Both the position numbers and the translations under genes were made by a program. Below are positions 10,769-19,609 of a stretch of 64,000 nt of DNA, one piece after another (positions within the stretch are counted from its first letter, which is position 1; each line of letters opens with the position of its first letter). The notes below the pieces were generated by a model, which was not told the DNA's origin, did not search any database, and saw only the letters and a program-made list of their open reading frames with translations. Source of the stretch: Amycolatopsis alkalitolerans (GTDB taxonomy: Bacteria > Actinomycetota > Actinomycetes > Mycobacteriales > Pseudonocardiaceae); assembly GCF_006152065.1 (NCBI RefSeq), contig NZ_VDFW01000015.1, positions 91,588 through 155,587 on the forward strand. The letters run 5' to 3'.

Positions 10769-10928
10769 CCGGAGGTCGGCGGCTCCGGCAAGGCGTTACG
10801 GCGAAACCACATCCGCAACCAATTCGAGATGTGAGACGTGCGGGCAGCGGCCGCCGGGGATCTCGACCGCCTCGACCCCGCGCTCGCGCCGCCGCAACTC
10901 GCCGGTCAGCCTCCGGTCAGCGTGCGCC

Positions 10929-11798
10929 TCAGCGCAACTCCGCGTAGACGATTCTCGCCAGGCCCGTCTCTCCGGCGAGGTTCGGGTGGTAGGGCGCGGC
11001 GGTGAGCTTGACGTCCTTGCCGTTGATCCACGCGTCGTGCCCGGCGCACGCGTCGTGCCCGAGCGACGGCGTGAAGGTGTCCACATAGGACGTATCGCCG
11101 TCGGCGGCCGCGGCACCGGCGATCGCGCCGTTGAGCGCCTCCTCGACGCTGTTGAGCCACGCGTAGTCACCGTCGGCGAACGGCAGGATGTCCGGGCAGG
11201 TCCCGGTCGGGGGCGCGATCCGCGGGTAGCCGATGGCGAGCACCTTCGCCTTCGGTGCTCGCTCGTGGATTTCCGCGAGCACGGCGGTGATGTTGGCTTG
11301 CGTCCGCGTCAGTTGCTGCTTGATCACGTCGACGCCGTCGACGGTGAAATGCCGCTGGCACGGGTTCCCGGTCGGATCCGAGTCGCGCAGGCCGGGGCAG
11401 GTGCCGGTGAGCGTGCCGAACACGCCGTAGTCGTTGCCGCCGATACCGATCGTGACCAGGTCGGTGTTGTGCCGCAGCGCGTCGAGTTGCGGCGGGTTCG
11501 AACCGAGCGGCACCGCCTGCGCGCTCGTCATGTCGGTGGTGTCGGCGCCGCTGCAGCTCACGTCGACGTACGACTTCGGCAGCAGCCGCAGTGCCAGTTG
11601 CGCCGGGTAGTTCGAGGTCGACCGGAAGCAGCCGACCGGATCGAGCCGCTGCAGCGGGATCAGCGGCCCCGCGGTGTAGGAGTCACCGAGCGCCACATAC
11701 CGCTCGTACCACCGCTCGCCGGCCGAGGCGGAGAACCCCGATACCAGCAGGGTGCAGACGGCGACCACGGCGATGATCAGACCCCGGCGAGCGCGCAT
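10929..11798 (-). CDS. Secreted SGNH/GDSL esterase or lipase
   Basis: A signal peptide (RRGLIIAVVAVCTLLVSGFSASA) precedes the SGNH blocks: ALGDSYTAG with nucleophile Ser40, a Gly in block II, GIGGNDYG for the oxyanion hole, and YHPN with His271 near the end. Six or so paired cysteines (GCF, SCSG, GTCPG, NPCQ, GTCPD, DACAG) fit the disulfide-rich secreted lipases of Streptomyces. The length of 289 residues is typical. It is likely an extracellular lipase or esterase. It stands between genes of unrelated function on the same strand. Confidence 0.88.
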   Translation of the reverse strand: MRARRGLIIAVVAVCTLLVSGFSASAGERWYERYVALGDSYTAGPLIPLQRLDPVGCFRSTSNYPAQLALRLLPKSYVDVSCSGADTTDMTSAQAVPLGSNPPQLDALRHNTDLVTIGIGGNDYGVFGTLTGTCPGLRDSDPTGNPCQRHFTVDGVDVIKQQLTRTQANITAVLAEIHERAPKAKVLAIGYPRIAPPTGTCPDILPFADGDYAWLNSVEEALNGAIAGAAAADGDTSYVDTFTPSLGHDACAGHDAWINGKDVKLTAAPYHPNLAGETGLARIVYAELR

Positions 11799-11860
11799 GC
11801 TTCTTTCCTAGCTCGCGTCGCCCGGATGTGGCGCCGCCGTTCGGGTGGTGTCCGCGCAGT

Positions 11861-12985
11861 TCACCCGGTCTGGTGGAGCGCTTCACCCAATGAGCAGAGC
11901 AACGCCTCCTGGCCGCGCCGGGCGATGAGCTGGGCCCCGGCCGGCAACCCGGCCGCGGTGAGTCCGGCCGGGACGGTCAGGGCGGGATGCCCGCTGACCG
12001 CGGCGAGCGCGGTGAGCCGGTAGTAGGCGGTCTCGATCTGTTCGGTGCGCCCACCGACCTCGACGGTGTCTTCGTCTTGCCGGGCCGCGGTGACCGGCAC
12101 GGTCGGCAGCAGCAGCGCGTCGACCGTTTCGAGTGTCGCGTCGACCTCGTCGCGGATCTTCCCGCTGAGCTCCAGCGCGCGCTCGTAGTCCGATGTGGAC
12201 ACTTCCGACCCGGCGCGCAGCTGGCCGATGGCGCGCCCGGAAAGCCCGTCCGGATGCCGCAGGTACTCGGCCCACCACTGCCGGGCGGACTCGAAGAGCA
12301 TGATCGTGTACCCGGTTCCGCGCGCGTGGCGCTGGGACAGGGGCAGTTCCACGTCGACGATCCCGGCACCTGCGGCGCGGAGTGTCCCGGCCGCCTTTTC
12401 GACCAGCCCGAGCACTTGCGCGTCGATCCGGTCGCCCCAGAGCCCGCGCGGCCAGCCCAGGCGCAGACCCGGGACCGGCCTGATCTCGGCGGTCTGCCCG
12501 GTGAGCAAGCCGTGGATGGCCAGGCATTCCCGTGGCGTGCGCGTGATCGGGCCGACGGTGTCCATCGACGGGGCGATCGGGGTGATCCCGTCCATCGGCA
12601 CCGAACCGTGCGTCGGGCGCAGGCCCACGACGCCGCACAGCGCGGCCGGAATCCGGATCGAGCCGCCGGTGTCCGTGCCGAGCGCGACCGGGGCCGCGCC
12701 GGTCGCGACCGCGACGGCCGAACCGCCGCTCGACCCGCCGGCGTCGCGTGCCGGGTCGTACGGGTTTCCGCAGCCGGGAGTGCGGACCGACCACGCCAGT
12801 TCGGGCACCGTCGTGCGTCCGGTCACGACGTAGCCGGCGGCGCGCAGCCGCGCCACGACCGTGGCGTCCTTCGCCGCGACGCGGTGCCCGAGCCCGGGCG
12901 TGCCGTTACGCACGGTCTGGCCCGCGACGTCGATGAGGTCCTTGACCGCGAGGCCCGGGTATGTCTCCACGAATGCGCCCGTCAT
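11861..12985 (-). CDS. Amidase-signature family hydrolase (short N terminus)
   Basis: The Ser-cisSer-Lys triad is complete: Lys15 (GLAVKDLIDVAG), Ser85 (GGSSGGS) and Ser109 (GTDTGGSIRIP). The protein is 374 residues and lacks the usual 60-residue N-terminal arm before the lysine, seen in a subset of actinobacterial members. The start overlaps the stop of the methyltransferase gene upstream (ATGA), so the two are co-translated. Substrate, an amide or ester of unknown kind, cannot be told. Confidence 0.85.
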   Translation of the reverse strand: MTGAFVETYPGLAVKDLIDVAGQTVRNGTPGLGHRVAAKDATVVARLRAAGYVVTGRTTVPELAWSVRTPGCGNPYDPARDAGGSSGGSAVAVATGAAPVALGTDTGGSIRIPAALCGVVGLRPTHGSVPMDGITPIAPSMDTVGPITRTPRECLAIHGLLTGQTAEIRPVPGLRLGWPRGLWGDRIDAQVLGLVEKAAGTLRAAGAGIVDVELPLSQRHARGTGYTIMLFESARQWWAEYLRHPDGLSGRAIGQLRAGSEVSTSDYERALELSGKIRDEVDATLETVDALLLPTVPVTAARQDEDTVEVGGRTEQIETAYYRLTALAAVSGHPALTVPAGLTAAGLPAGAQLIARRGQEALLCSLGEALHQTG

Positions 12986-13590
12986 GTCCTGTTCATAGCA
13001 GGCCCGCGGTAGAGGAGCAGGTATCGCCAGAACAACAGCGGGCGGACGGTGCTCCCCGGCAGCAGCCGGGCCGATTCGCGGCGGACCTCGGTCATCGTCA
13101 TCGTTTCGCCGCGCACGCGCGGGGCGATCGTCTGATCCGGACCACCGTTGAGGCGTTCGCCCGCGGCGATGATCGCCCGGGCGGCGAGGTTCACCGGCGG
13201 TCCGAGCACGAGCCATTTGCCGAGGTCGGCGGCCGAACGGGGCTTTCCGAGGCCGAGCACGGCGAGCACCCCGCCCGGCGCGAGCGCCTGCCGGAGCTTG
13301 GTCACCGTGGCGAACGGGACGTGGTGGAGCGAGGCGAGGCAGGAGATGAAGTCGTAGTGCCCTTCGCGCAGGTCGGCGGTCGTGACGTCCGCCTGCCGGT
13401 AGCCGACGCCGCCGCCGAGCGCACGAGCGGCGGAGATGACCGCCGGATCCGGGTCGATACCGTCCACGGCCAGCCCGGTCGCCGCGAGGTGCCGGGCGAA
13501 CCTGCCGGTACCGCAGCCGACGTCCAGCGCGGTGCGCGCGCCGCCGGGCACCTGGCGCAGGAGCAGGGGGTGGTAGTGGTTGAAGGGCAT
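12982..13590 (-). CDS. Class I SAM-dependent methyltransferase
   Basis: A 202-residue protein with motif I ALDVGCGTGRFARHL, an acidic end of strand beta-2 (VDGIDPDP) and the post-I block YDFISCLASLHHVPF. The C-terminal half carries a basic WRYLLLYRG stretch. It belongs to the methyltransferase type-11/12 group. I begin at the ATG at 13590; no start with a better ribosome site is seen. It is the first gene of a two-gene unit with the amidase and diverges from folC. Confidence 0.82.
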   Translation of the reverse strand: MPFNHYHPLLLRQVPGGARTALDVGCGTGRFARHLAATGLAVDGIDPDPAVISAARALGGGVGYRQADVTTADLREGHYDFISCLASLHHVPFATVTKLRQALAPGGVLAVLGLGKPRSAADLGKWLVLGPPVNLAARAIIAAGERLNGGPDQTIAPRVRGETMTMTEVRRESARLLPGSTVRPLLFWRYLLLYRGPAMNRT

Positions 13591-13650
13591 GAAGCCAAAC
13601 CGCCAGCCCCTCTCCCGACCACCGCCCCCAGCGGAGCGCTTCGCGCCCAA

Positions 13651-13656
13651 TATATT
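13651..13656 (+). promoter_or_regulatory. -10 element of folC, probably leaderless
   Basis: TATATT is followed after seven bases by the GTG of folC, so transcription would begin at the start codon. It is an unusually AT-rich spot in this region. Confidence 0.6.
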
Positions 13657-13663
13657 GGACTGT

Positions 13664-15124
13664 GTGGAAGAGGAGTATCCCGCCGAGCTGTCGACCGGCG
13701 ACAACTTCGTGGCCGGGCCTCTGCCCGACGATCCCGAGGACGTCGAGCAGGTCGACGTCGCGGAGGTCGAGCGCCGGGCGCGCCAGGAACTGCTGAAGGT
13801 CGAGGCCGAGCTCAACACACGCTGGCCCGAGACGAAGATCGAGCCGTCGCTCGGCCGGATCGCCGCGCTGGTCAACGTCCTCGGCGAGCCGCAGAAGTCG
13901 TATCCGGTGATCCAGGTCGCGGGGACGAACGGCAAGGGCTCGACGGCCCGCATGATCGACGCCCTGCTGACCCGGATGGGCCTGCGCACCGGCCGCTACA
14001 CGAGCCCTCACCTGCAGATCGTCACCGAGCGCATCGCGCTGGACGGCGTGCCGATCCCCGCGTCGAAGTACGTGGAGGTCTACCGCGACATCCGCCCGTA
14101 CGTGGAGATGGTCGACAGCGCGGGCGGGCCGCCGATGAGCAAGTTCGAGGTGCTGACCGGGATGGCGTTCGCGGCGTTCGCGGACGCGCCGGTCGAGGTC
14201 GCGGTGGTCGAGGTCGGCCTCGGCGGCACCTGGGACGCGACGAACGTGGCGGACGCGCAGGTCGCCGTGGTCGCGCCGGTCGGGATCGACCACGTCGAGT
14301 TCCTCGGCGGGGATCTGGCGGGGATCGCGCGGGAGAAGGCCGGGATCATCAAGCCCGGGAGCGTCGCGGTGCTCGCCGAGCAGGATCCGGTCGCGCAGCG
14401 GGCGCTGCTGGAGCGCGCGGTGGAGGTCGACGCGACCGTGGCGCGCGCGGGCAGTGAGTTCGCGGTGCTGCGGCGCGAGGTCGCGGTCGGCGGGCAGTTG
14501 CTCACGCTGCAGGGGCTCGGCGGCGTGTACGACGAGATCTTCCTGCCCCTGCACGGTGCGCATCAGGCCGCGAACGCGGCACTCGCGCTGGCGGCGGTCG
14601 AGGCGTTCTTCGGCGCGGGCAAGGACAGGCAACTGGTGGTCGAGGCCGTGCGGGAGGCGTTCGCCGAGGTACAGACGCCCGGACGGCTCGAACGCGTGCG
14701 CGCGGCGCCGGTCGTCCTGCTCGACGCGGCGCACAACCCGCTCGGTGCCCGCGCCCTCGCCTCGGCGATCAACGAGGAGTTCGCGTTCCGGCGGCTCGTC
14801 GCGGTCGTCGGCGTGCTGGGGGACAAGGATTCGCGCGGCATTCTGGAGGAGCTGGAGCCGGTGGTTTCGGAGATCGTGGTGACGCGCAACAGTTCCCCGC
14901 GCGCGATGCCGCTGGACGAGCTGAACGATCTGGCGCTGTCGATCTTCGGTGAGGACAGGGTGGTGGCCGAGCCGAGCCTGGACGCCGCGATCGAGACCGC
15001 GGTCGCGCTCGCCGAGGAGAGTGACGAGCCGGGGGAGCCGCTGTCCGGCGGTGGCGTGCTGGTGACCGGCTCGGTCGTGACGGCCGGTGAGGCGCGCGCG
15101 CTGTTCGGGAAGGAGCCGGTATGA
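13664..15124 (+). CDS. folC: Bifunctional folylpolyglutamate/dihydrofolate synthase
   Basis: FolC adds glutamate to folates (and, in many bacteria, to dihydropteroate) in the cytosol using ATP. Visible are the P-loop VAGTNGKGSTARMI, the omega loop RTGRYTSPHL, KFEVLTGMAFAAF, VEVGLGGTWDATN and the C-terminal-domain LDAAHNPLGA. The protein of 486 residues carries an acidic N-terminal extension of about 40 residues, common in actinomycetes. The GTG at 13664 is preferred because it lies 7 bases after TATATT; upstream codons show no ribosome site. The stop overlaps the next gene. Confidence 0.95.
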   Translation: MEEEYPAELSTGDNFVAGPLPDDPEDVEQVDVAEVERRARQELLKVEAELNTRWPETKIEPSLGRIAALVNVLGEPQKSYPVIQVAGTNGKGSTARMIDALLTRMGLRTGRYTSPHLQIVTERIALDGVPIPASKYVEVYRDIRPYVEMVDSAGGPPMSKFEVLTGMAFAAFADAPVEVAVVEVGLGGTWDATNVADAQVAVVAPVGIDHVEFLGGDLAGIAREKAGIIKPGSVAVLAEQDPVAQRALLERAVEVDATVARAGSEFAVLRREVAVGGQLLTLQGLGGVYDEIFLPLHGAHQAANAALALAAVEAFFGAGKDRQLVVEAVREAFAEVQTPGRLERVRAAPVVLLDAAHNPLGARALASAINEEFAFRRLVAVVGVLGDKDSRGILEELEPVVSEIVVTRNSSPRAMPLDELNDLALSIFGEDRVVAEPSLDAAIETAVALAEESDEPGEPLSGGGVLVTGSVVTAGEARALFGKEPV

Positions 15125-15519
15125 GTTCGCCCGAGCAGCCCGCCGTCAAGCCCCCGGCGAAGGATCCGATGAAGTCGTTCCGCGGTGTGATGGCGGGCGC
15201 GCTGATCCTGGAGGCGATCACCGTCGCGCTCGCGTTGCCGGTGATCGCGCGGCTCGGCGGGGGTGTGGGCTCCAGCAAGGGCTGGACGGTGATCGCCGTC
15301 GCGGTCGCACTCGTGCTGTGCTGCGGGGTGCTGCGGCGGTCGTGGACCGTGCCGGTGATCCTCGCGCTGCAGGTCGTGCTGATCGCGTTCCTGTTCTGGA
15401 TCACCGCGATCGGCGTGATCGGCGTGCTGTTCCTGGCGTTCTGGCTGTGGGCGCTGTGGCTGCGCCGCGATGTCGCCCGCCGGATGGCCGCGGGCACGTT
15501 GCCGAGCCAGCAGCAGTAG
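15121..15519 (+). CDS. DUF4233 membrane protein
   Basis: A 132-residue protein with four hydrophobic helices (VMAGALILEAITVALALPVIARL; WTVIAVAVALVLCCGVL; TVPVILALQVVLIAFLFWI; IGVIGVLFLAFWLWALWL) and a polar N-terminal tail. It starts on the ATGA overlap with folC, and this folC-DUF4233 pairing is conserved in actinobacteria (Rv2446c-Rv2447c in M. tuberculosis). Function is unknown. Confidence 0.88.
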   Translation: MSSPEQPAVKPPAKDPMKSFRGVMAGALILEAITVALALPVIARLGGGVGSSKGWTVIAVAVALVLCCGVLRRSWTVPVILALQVVLIAFLFWITAIGVIGVLFLAFWLWALWLRRDVARRMAAGTLPSQQQ

Positions 15520-15522
15520 CGC

Positions 15523-16989
15523 TCAGGCGGCCCACTTTCGCAGTGCCTCGTCGAGACCGCGGCCCCCGGCCCAGGCGACGTAACCGTCGGGCCGGATGAG
15601 CACGGCGGGCGCGGGCGGCTCGGGAGTCGTGGCGCGGACCGGCTCGTACTCGGGCGGGACCTCGCCGGTGAAGTCCACCAGCACCGGACGGCCCGCGCGC
15701 GTCAGTTCCCCTACTCGCGTGCCGGGTCGCAAGGGCAGGTCCGGCATCCACCGGCCCAGCAGTGGCCGCGGCTCGGCGGGCGCCATGTCGTAACGCACGT
15801 CGGCGCCGGCGAGCAGATCCGCGATCCGGCGCCGCACCGCGTCCTCGTCGAGCAAGCTGCCGAACAGTTCGCGCAGCGGGCCGACGTCCTCACCGGGGGA
15901 GAGCAGCGTGACCTGCGCGCGGGTATGCGACAGCACGCGCCGCCCCACCGGGTGCCGTTCGCTCTCGTAGGTGTCCAGCAGGCCTTCGGAAGCGCGGCCC
16001 TGGATCGTGGCGGCGAGCTTCCAGCCGAGGTTGGCCGCGTCCTGCAATCCCAGGTTGAGCCCCGGGCCGCCGAACGACGGGTGCACATGCGCGGCGTCAC
16101 CCAGCAGCAGCACCCGGCCTTCGCGGTAGCGGTCGGCCTGCCGCGCGTTGGTGCCGATGTTCCGCCGTCCGGCGAAGTCGGGCGCGGCGTCCATCGGTAC
16201 GTCTCGACCGGCCACCCGGCGAACGGCCGCGCGCAGTTCGTCCAGCGTCAACGGCTCCTCACCGGTGCCAGGCTGATCCCATTCGGCGGTGCTGAGCAGG
16301 AACGGCCCGGGCCCGAACCGCGCGAAGGCGATCACGCCGCGCGGTGTGCGGTTCCACCTGAACGGCCGCAGCCTGCCCTCACCGGGCACGTCGATCTCGC
16401 CGGTGCCGGGCACGAACGCCGGGTCCGGGATGAGGACACGCCCGGAGCGGGTCAGGAACCGGTTGTCGGTGGTGCCGGGGAACCCGATCCCGGCCTGCTT
16501 GCGCACGATGCTGTGCGCGCCGTCCGCGCCCACCAGGTACCCGGTGCGGATGCGCTGCCTGCCTTGTGCCCCTTCGACTTCCAGCGTGACCCCGGCTTCG
16601 TCCCGGTCGACCGAGACGACTTCGGACCCGCGCCGGATCTCGATGCCCAGTTCGAGGGCGTACTCGGTGAGCCGCGCCTCCAGGACCCGCTGGGGCAGCG
16701 GCAGCGTGTACAGCGGATGCTCGCCCACTCCGCGCAGATCGAGCCCGAACCCGGCGAACTGGTACGCCGGTGCCGGCCGCGGGGCGCCGTCGAGCCCGGA
16801 GAGCCGGTGGTAGAGGCCGCGATAGTCGAGCAACTGGACGACGCGGCCGACAAGCCCGTTCGCCTTCGGCTGCGTCGCCGGTTCCGGAAGCCGTTCCAGG
16901 ACAAGGGGTTTCACCCCGGTGCGGCGAAGCTCACAAGCGAGGAACAAGCCGTTGGGACCGGCTCCGGCGATGACGACTTCGGGGTTCAT
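15523..16989 (-). CDS. FAD-dependent aromatic monooxygenase (PHBH/MhpA type)
   Basis: The 488-residue flavoprotein has GAGPNGL near residue 9 for ADP binding, the DG motif in VGADGAHSIVRKQAG, and GDAAHVHPSFGGPGLNLGLQDAANLGWKL for the flavin ribityl chain. A C-terminal thioredoxin-like domain (PAPAVLIRPDGYVAWAG) places it with polyketide and phenol hydroxylases. The ATG overlaps the TetR stop, so it is coupled to its likely repressor. It may hydroxylate or inactivate an aromatic compound; the substrate is unknown. Confidence 0.9.
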   Translation of the reverse strand: MNPEVVIAGAGPNGLFLACELRRTGVKPLVLERLPEPATQPKANGLVGRVVQLLDYRGLYHRLSGLDGAPRPAPAYQFAGFGLDLRGVGEHPLYTLPLPQRVLEARLTEYALELGIEIRRGSEVVSVDRDEAGVTLEVEGAQGRQRIRTGYLVGADGAHSIVRKQAGIGFPGTTDNRFLTRSGRVLIPDPAFVPGTGEIDVPGEGRLRPFRWNRTPRGVIAFARFGPGPFLLSTAEWDQPGTGEEPLTLDELRAAVRRVAGRDVPMDAAPDFAGRRNIGTNARQADRYREGRVLLLGDAAHVHPSFGGPGLNLGLQDAANLGWKLAATIQGRASEGLLDTYESERHPVGRRVLSHTRAQVTLLSPGEDVGPLRELFGSLLDEDAVRRRIADLLAGADVRYDMAPAEPRPLLGRWMPDLPLRPGTRVGELTRAGRPVLVDFTGEVPPEYEPVRATTPEPPAPAVLIRPDGYVAWAGGRGLDEALRKWAA

Positions 16990-17576
16990 GAAGGCTCCTC
17001 GGTCAGGCCGCGGCGAAGCTCGGCGAGCGCGCGGCGCAGATGCGTTTCGATGGGCAGCGGCGGATCGGCGCGCAGCCAGTGCTCGGTCGCCACCCGCTGC
17101 GCGAGACCAACCGCCCCGGCGACCAGACGCGGGAGCATCTCGTGCTCGCCGGCCCCGGTGCGTTCGGCGACGGCGGCGGCCAGCTCGAGCTCTGCGGAGT
17201 GGTGGCTCTTGAGTACTTCTCCTTGGAGCGCCGGGTTCTTCAGCAGTTGCCGAACACCGGCCAGCCAGGGTTCGCTCGGCGCTCCGGCGTCGAGGTAGGG
17301 CGCCAGGACGGCGTTGGTCATGGCCTCCCACAACGGTTCACCGGCCGGGCGAGCGCGCAGCCGGTCCGCGGCGCCCGCCGTCCGCTGGGCCGTGCGCCAG
17401 ACGATCGCCTCCTGCTTGCTGGAGAAGTAGTTGTTGAAGGTGCGCGGCGAGACGTCGGCAGCCGCCGCGATGTCCTCCACCAGCACGTGCTCCAGCCCGC
17501 GGTCGACCGCCAGGCGCAGCGCCGCGTCGCTCAGCGCCTGGCGGGTCTGGTCCTTCTTCCGTTCGCGCAACCCCAT
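16986..17576 (-). CDS. TetR family transcriptional regulator
   Basis: Helix-turn-helix at the N terminus: RQALSDAALRLAVDRGLEHVLVEDIAAAADVSPRTFNNYFSSKQEAI, then a helical ligand domain; 196 residues from the ATG at 17576 (a TTG at 17594 would add six). It heads the operon with the monooxygenase and faces the DUF4260 gene. Two copies of a GAGCACTGCTC repeat between the divergent genes are likely binding sites. Confidence 0.9.
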   Translation of the reverse strand: MGLRERKKDQTRQALSDAALRLAVDRGLEHVLVEDIAAAADVSPRTFNNYFSSKQEAIVWRTAQRTAGAADRLRARPAGEPLWEAMTNAVLAPYLDAGAPSEPWLAGVRQLLKNPALQGEVLKSHHSAELELAAAVAERTGAGEHEMLPRLVAGAVGLAQRVATEHWLRADPPLPIETHLRRALAELRRGLTEEPS

Positions 17577-17634
17577 GTCCGCGAGCGTACCCAAAGTTTG
17601 CGTAACGCGCAGTTTTTCTTCCTCTGCAATATGC

Positions 17635-17645
17635 GAGCACTGCTC
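17635..17645. promoter_or_regulatory. TetR operator candidate, copy 1
   Basis: GAGCACTGCTC is an inverted repeat with a 3-base centre. It runs into TTGACA at 17646-17651, a consensus -35 box on the + strand, so a bound repressor would block RNA polymerase for the DUF4260 gene. Confidence 0.6.
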
Positions 17646-17686
17646 TTGACAATGGGCACCGATCGATGGAAGCTGTAGTCACAAAA

Positions 17687-17701
17687 GAGAGCACTGCTCT
17701 C
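17687..17701. promoter_or_regulatory. TetR operator candidate, copy 2
   Basis: GAGAGCACTGCTCTC repeats the first copy 54 bp away with longer, perfect 6-bp arms, and is also followed by GAC. Being repeated in the same divergent intergenic space supports a role for the TetR protein. Confidence 0.6.
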
Positions 17702-17722
17702 GACGTAGATCGGAGACGAGAA

Positions 17723-18112
17723 ATGCGCGCCGCGACCCGGACCGCCAACGGCATCCTCGGCCTGTTCCTGCTGGCCTTCGCGATCTTCGAGGCGGTCAAG
17801 CACGGCGGCTGGGCCGTCCCGATGCTGCTCGCCGGGCTGATCGGGCCGGACCTGACCTTCCTGATCGGCATCGGCGCCCAGGCCGGGCACGGCGTCCTGC
17901 CCCGGCGGGTGGTGCCGTTCTACAACGTCGCGCACCTGTGGCCGTTGCCGGTGCTCGCCCTCGTCTTCTTCACCCTGCTGGTCGGCTCCGTCCCTGGCTT
18001 CACGCTCGGTCTCGCCTGGCTGGCCCACATCTGCCTCGATCGCGCGCTCGGCTACGGCCTCCGCGCCCGGGACGGCACCCAGCGCGCTGCGCGGCGTGCC
18101 CGTGGGGCGTGA
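17723..18112 (+). CDS. DUF4260 integral membrane protein
   Basis: The 129-residue protein has four hydrophobic helices and the DUF4260 hallmark IGPDLTFLIG followed by LPRRVVPFYNVAHLWPLP and AWLAHICLDRALGYGLR. I use the ATG at 17723, which has GGAG seven bases upstream; a start at 17666 would run across the second operator. Divergence from TetR suggests control by it. Function is unknown; partnership with the monooxygenase unit is inferred only from position. Confidence 0.82.
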   Translation: MRAATRTANGILGLFLLAFAIFEAVKHGGWAVPMLLAGLIGPDLTFLIGIGAQAGHGVLPRRVVPFYNVAHLWPLPVLALVFFTLLVGSVPGFTLGLAWLAHICLDRALGYGLRARDGTQRAARRARGA

Positions 18113-18287
18113 GGCCGAACTCACCGTGGCCCATCACTATTCGCCGGATCGAGCCGCATTCCGCGATTTCGCGCAGTTCCGGGAATTCGTCACCGGCCCG
18201 CTGCATGCCGGTGCGCTCACCGTGGATCTGCGCGGCGGGAAGGGGGTTTCGCTCTGGTCGACGACCCTGCGGCCCGAGCGCCGGTGA
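18096..18287 (+). CDS. Short hypothetical protein (doubtful)
   Basis: A 63-codon frame starts at a GTG inside the end of the DUF4260 gene; an alternative GTG is at 18126. The peptide (AHHYSPDRAAFRDFAQFREF, then GALTVDLRGGKGVSLW) has ordinary composition and ends before the ndk ribosome site. The middle is less GC-rich than its surroundings. I recognise no family. It could be a small gene or a decayed fragment. Confidence 0.3.
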   Translation: MPVGREAELTVAHHYSPDRAAFRDFAQFREFVTGPLHAGALTVDLRGGKGVSLWSTTLRPERR

Positions 18288-18340
18288 GCCAAGTATTCTG
18301 CGCACACCGTCACTTGTTCATTTAGAGGAGTAACAGAGTC

Positions 18341-18751
18341 GTGACTGAACGCACGCTGGTTCTGGTGAAGCCCGATGGTGTGCAGCGCGGACTGATCGGC
18401 GAAGTCATTTCGCGGATCGAGCGCAAGGGCCTGAAGCTGATCGCACTGGAACTGCGCACGGTCCAGAACGTGGTCGCCGAGGAACACTACGCTGAGCACA
18501 AGGAAAAGCCGTTCTTCGGTGATCTGCTGGAGTTCATCACCTCCGGCCCGGTCGTGGCGATCGCGGTCGAGGGGCCGCGGGCGATCACGGCCTTCCGGCA
18601 GCTCGCGGGTGGTACCGACCCGGTCGAGAAGGCCACTCCGGGCACCCTGCGCGGCGACTTCGCGCTGGAGACCCAGTTCAACCTGGTGCACGGTTCGGAC
18701 TCGCCCGAGTCCGCCGAGCGCGAGCTGAAGCTGTGGTTCCCGGACCTGTGA
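18341..18751 (+). CDS. ndk: Nucleoside diphosphate kinase
   Basis: Ndk transfers the gamma-phosphate between nucleoside triphosphates and diphosphates through a phospho-histidine. The protein is 136 residues, normal for the short bacterial form. Visible are [13 protein letters not shown], the Kpn-loop region, [11 protein letters not shown] and NLVHGSDS with the catalytic His117. The GTG start follows GAGGAG. It is probably a single-gene transcript lying between folC/DUF4233 and rne as in mycobacteria, with accessory genes inserted either side. Confidence 0.97.
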   Translation: MTERTLVLVKPDGVQRGLIGEVISRIERKGLKLIALELRTVQNVVAEEHYAEHKEKPFFGDLLEFITSGPVVAIAVEGPRAITAFRQLAGGTDPVEKATPGTLRGDFALETQFNLVHGSDSPESAERELKLWFPDL

Positions 18752-18814
18752 GCTGAGCACCCGGCCCGGGACGGATCTTGCGCCCCGGGCCGGTTCCGGT
18801 ACACGATCAACCCC

Positions 18815-19567
18815 ATGACAGCCGGTGTGGGCGAGGTGCCGAAATCCGTGCTGGCGCGTGGGCTGATGCTCCTCGACGCCTTCGCCACCGCCGACTCCGA
18901 ACTCACGCTCGCCGAACTGGCGCACCGCACGGGGCTGCCCAAGGCGACCGCGCACCGGCTGGTCGCGGAACTGGTCCGCTGGGGCGGGCTGGAGCGCAGC
19001 GGGCACGCCTACCGGCTCGGCATCAAGCTCTTCGAGCTCGGGCAGCGGGCCCCGCGTCGGCGTGACCTGCGGGAAGCCGCCCTTCCGTACCTGCAGGACC
19101 TGTACGAGTCGACGCACGAGAACATCCATCTCGCCGTGCCGGACGGGGTCAGCACCCTGTTTCTGGAGAAGGTCACCGGTCACCGCTCGACGCCGATCCT
19201 GTCGCGGGTCGGCTCGCGGATGCCGATGCACTGCACGGCGACGGGCAAGATCTTCCTCGCACTGGGGCCGCCCGGGTACTTCCACCAGATCGCCGCGGCC
19301 GGTCTCGCCCGCCGGACCGCGCGCACGATCGTCGCGCCCGGCCTCCTCCGCAAGGAACTCGACCGCGCATTCGAGCAGGGCTACGGCGTGAACCGCGAGG
19401 AGTCCGAAGTCGGCGTGGCCGCGGTCGCCGCACCGGTCTACGACGCGCGGAAAAGGCTGCTCGCGGCGATCTCGATCACCGGCAGCGCGGAGCGGCTCGA
19501 CCTCGCCCGGCTTGCGCCCGCGGTGCGCACGGCGGCTTTCGCGCTGTCGCGGTCGCTGGCGCGGTAA
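18815..19567 (+). CDS. IclR family transcriptional regulator
   Basis: The 250-residue protein has the IclR winged helix (SVLARGLMLLDAFATADSELTLAELAHRTGLPKATAHRLVAELVRWGGLER) and the C-terminal GAF-like effector domain (MPMHCTATGKIFLA; GYGVNREESEVGVAAVAAPV; AISITGSAERL). Such regulators often sense aromatic or short-chain acids. No target operon is evident; the next gene, 42 bp downstream on the same strand, is an ABC ATPase with its own promoter signal. Confidence 0.92.
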   Translation: MTAGVGEVPKSVLARGLMLLDAFATADSELTLAELAHRTGLPKATAHRLVAELVRWGGLERSGHAYRLGIKLFELGQRAPRRRDLREAALPYLQDLYESTHENIHLAVPDGVSTLFLEKVTGHRSTPILSRVGSRMPMHCTATGKIFLALGPPGYFHQIAAAGLARRTARTIVAPGLLRKELDRAFEQGYGVNREESEVGVAAVAAPVYDARKRLLAAISITGSAERLDLARLAPAVRTAAFALSRSLAR

Positions 19568-19596
19568 AGCGGTCGAAAACTGTCGGTGCCTCGTCC

Positions 19597-19602
19597 TAGT
19601 GT
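19597..19602 (+). promoter_or_regulatory. -10 element of ABC exporter operon, probably leaderless
   Basis: TAGTGT lies seven bases before the GTG at 19610. This spacing puts the transcription start at the codon itself. Confidence 0.5.
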
Positions 19603-19609
19603 TCATGAC

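Noticed and set aside
10769..10928. Remnant of a gene (minus strand, ending VEIPGGRCPHVSHLE)
   Set aside because: The short stretch looks like the tail of an alpha/beta-hydrolase but is too short, and its frame runs antisense-like into the SGNH gene; not enough to call a pseudogene.
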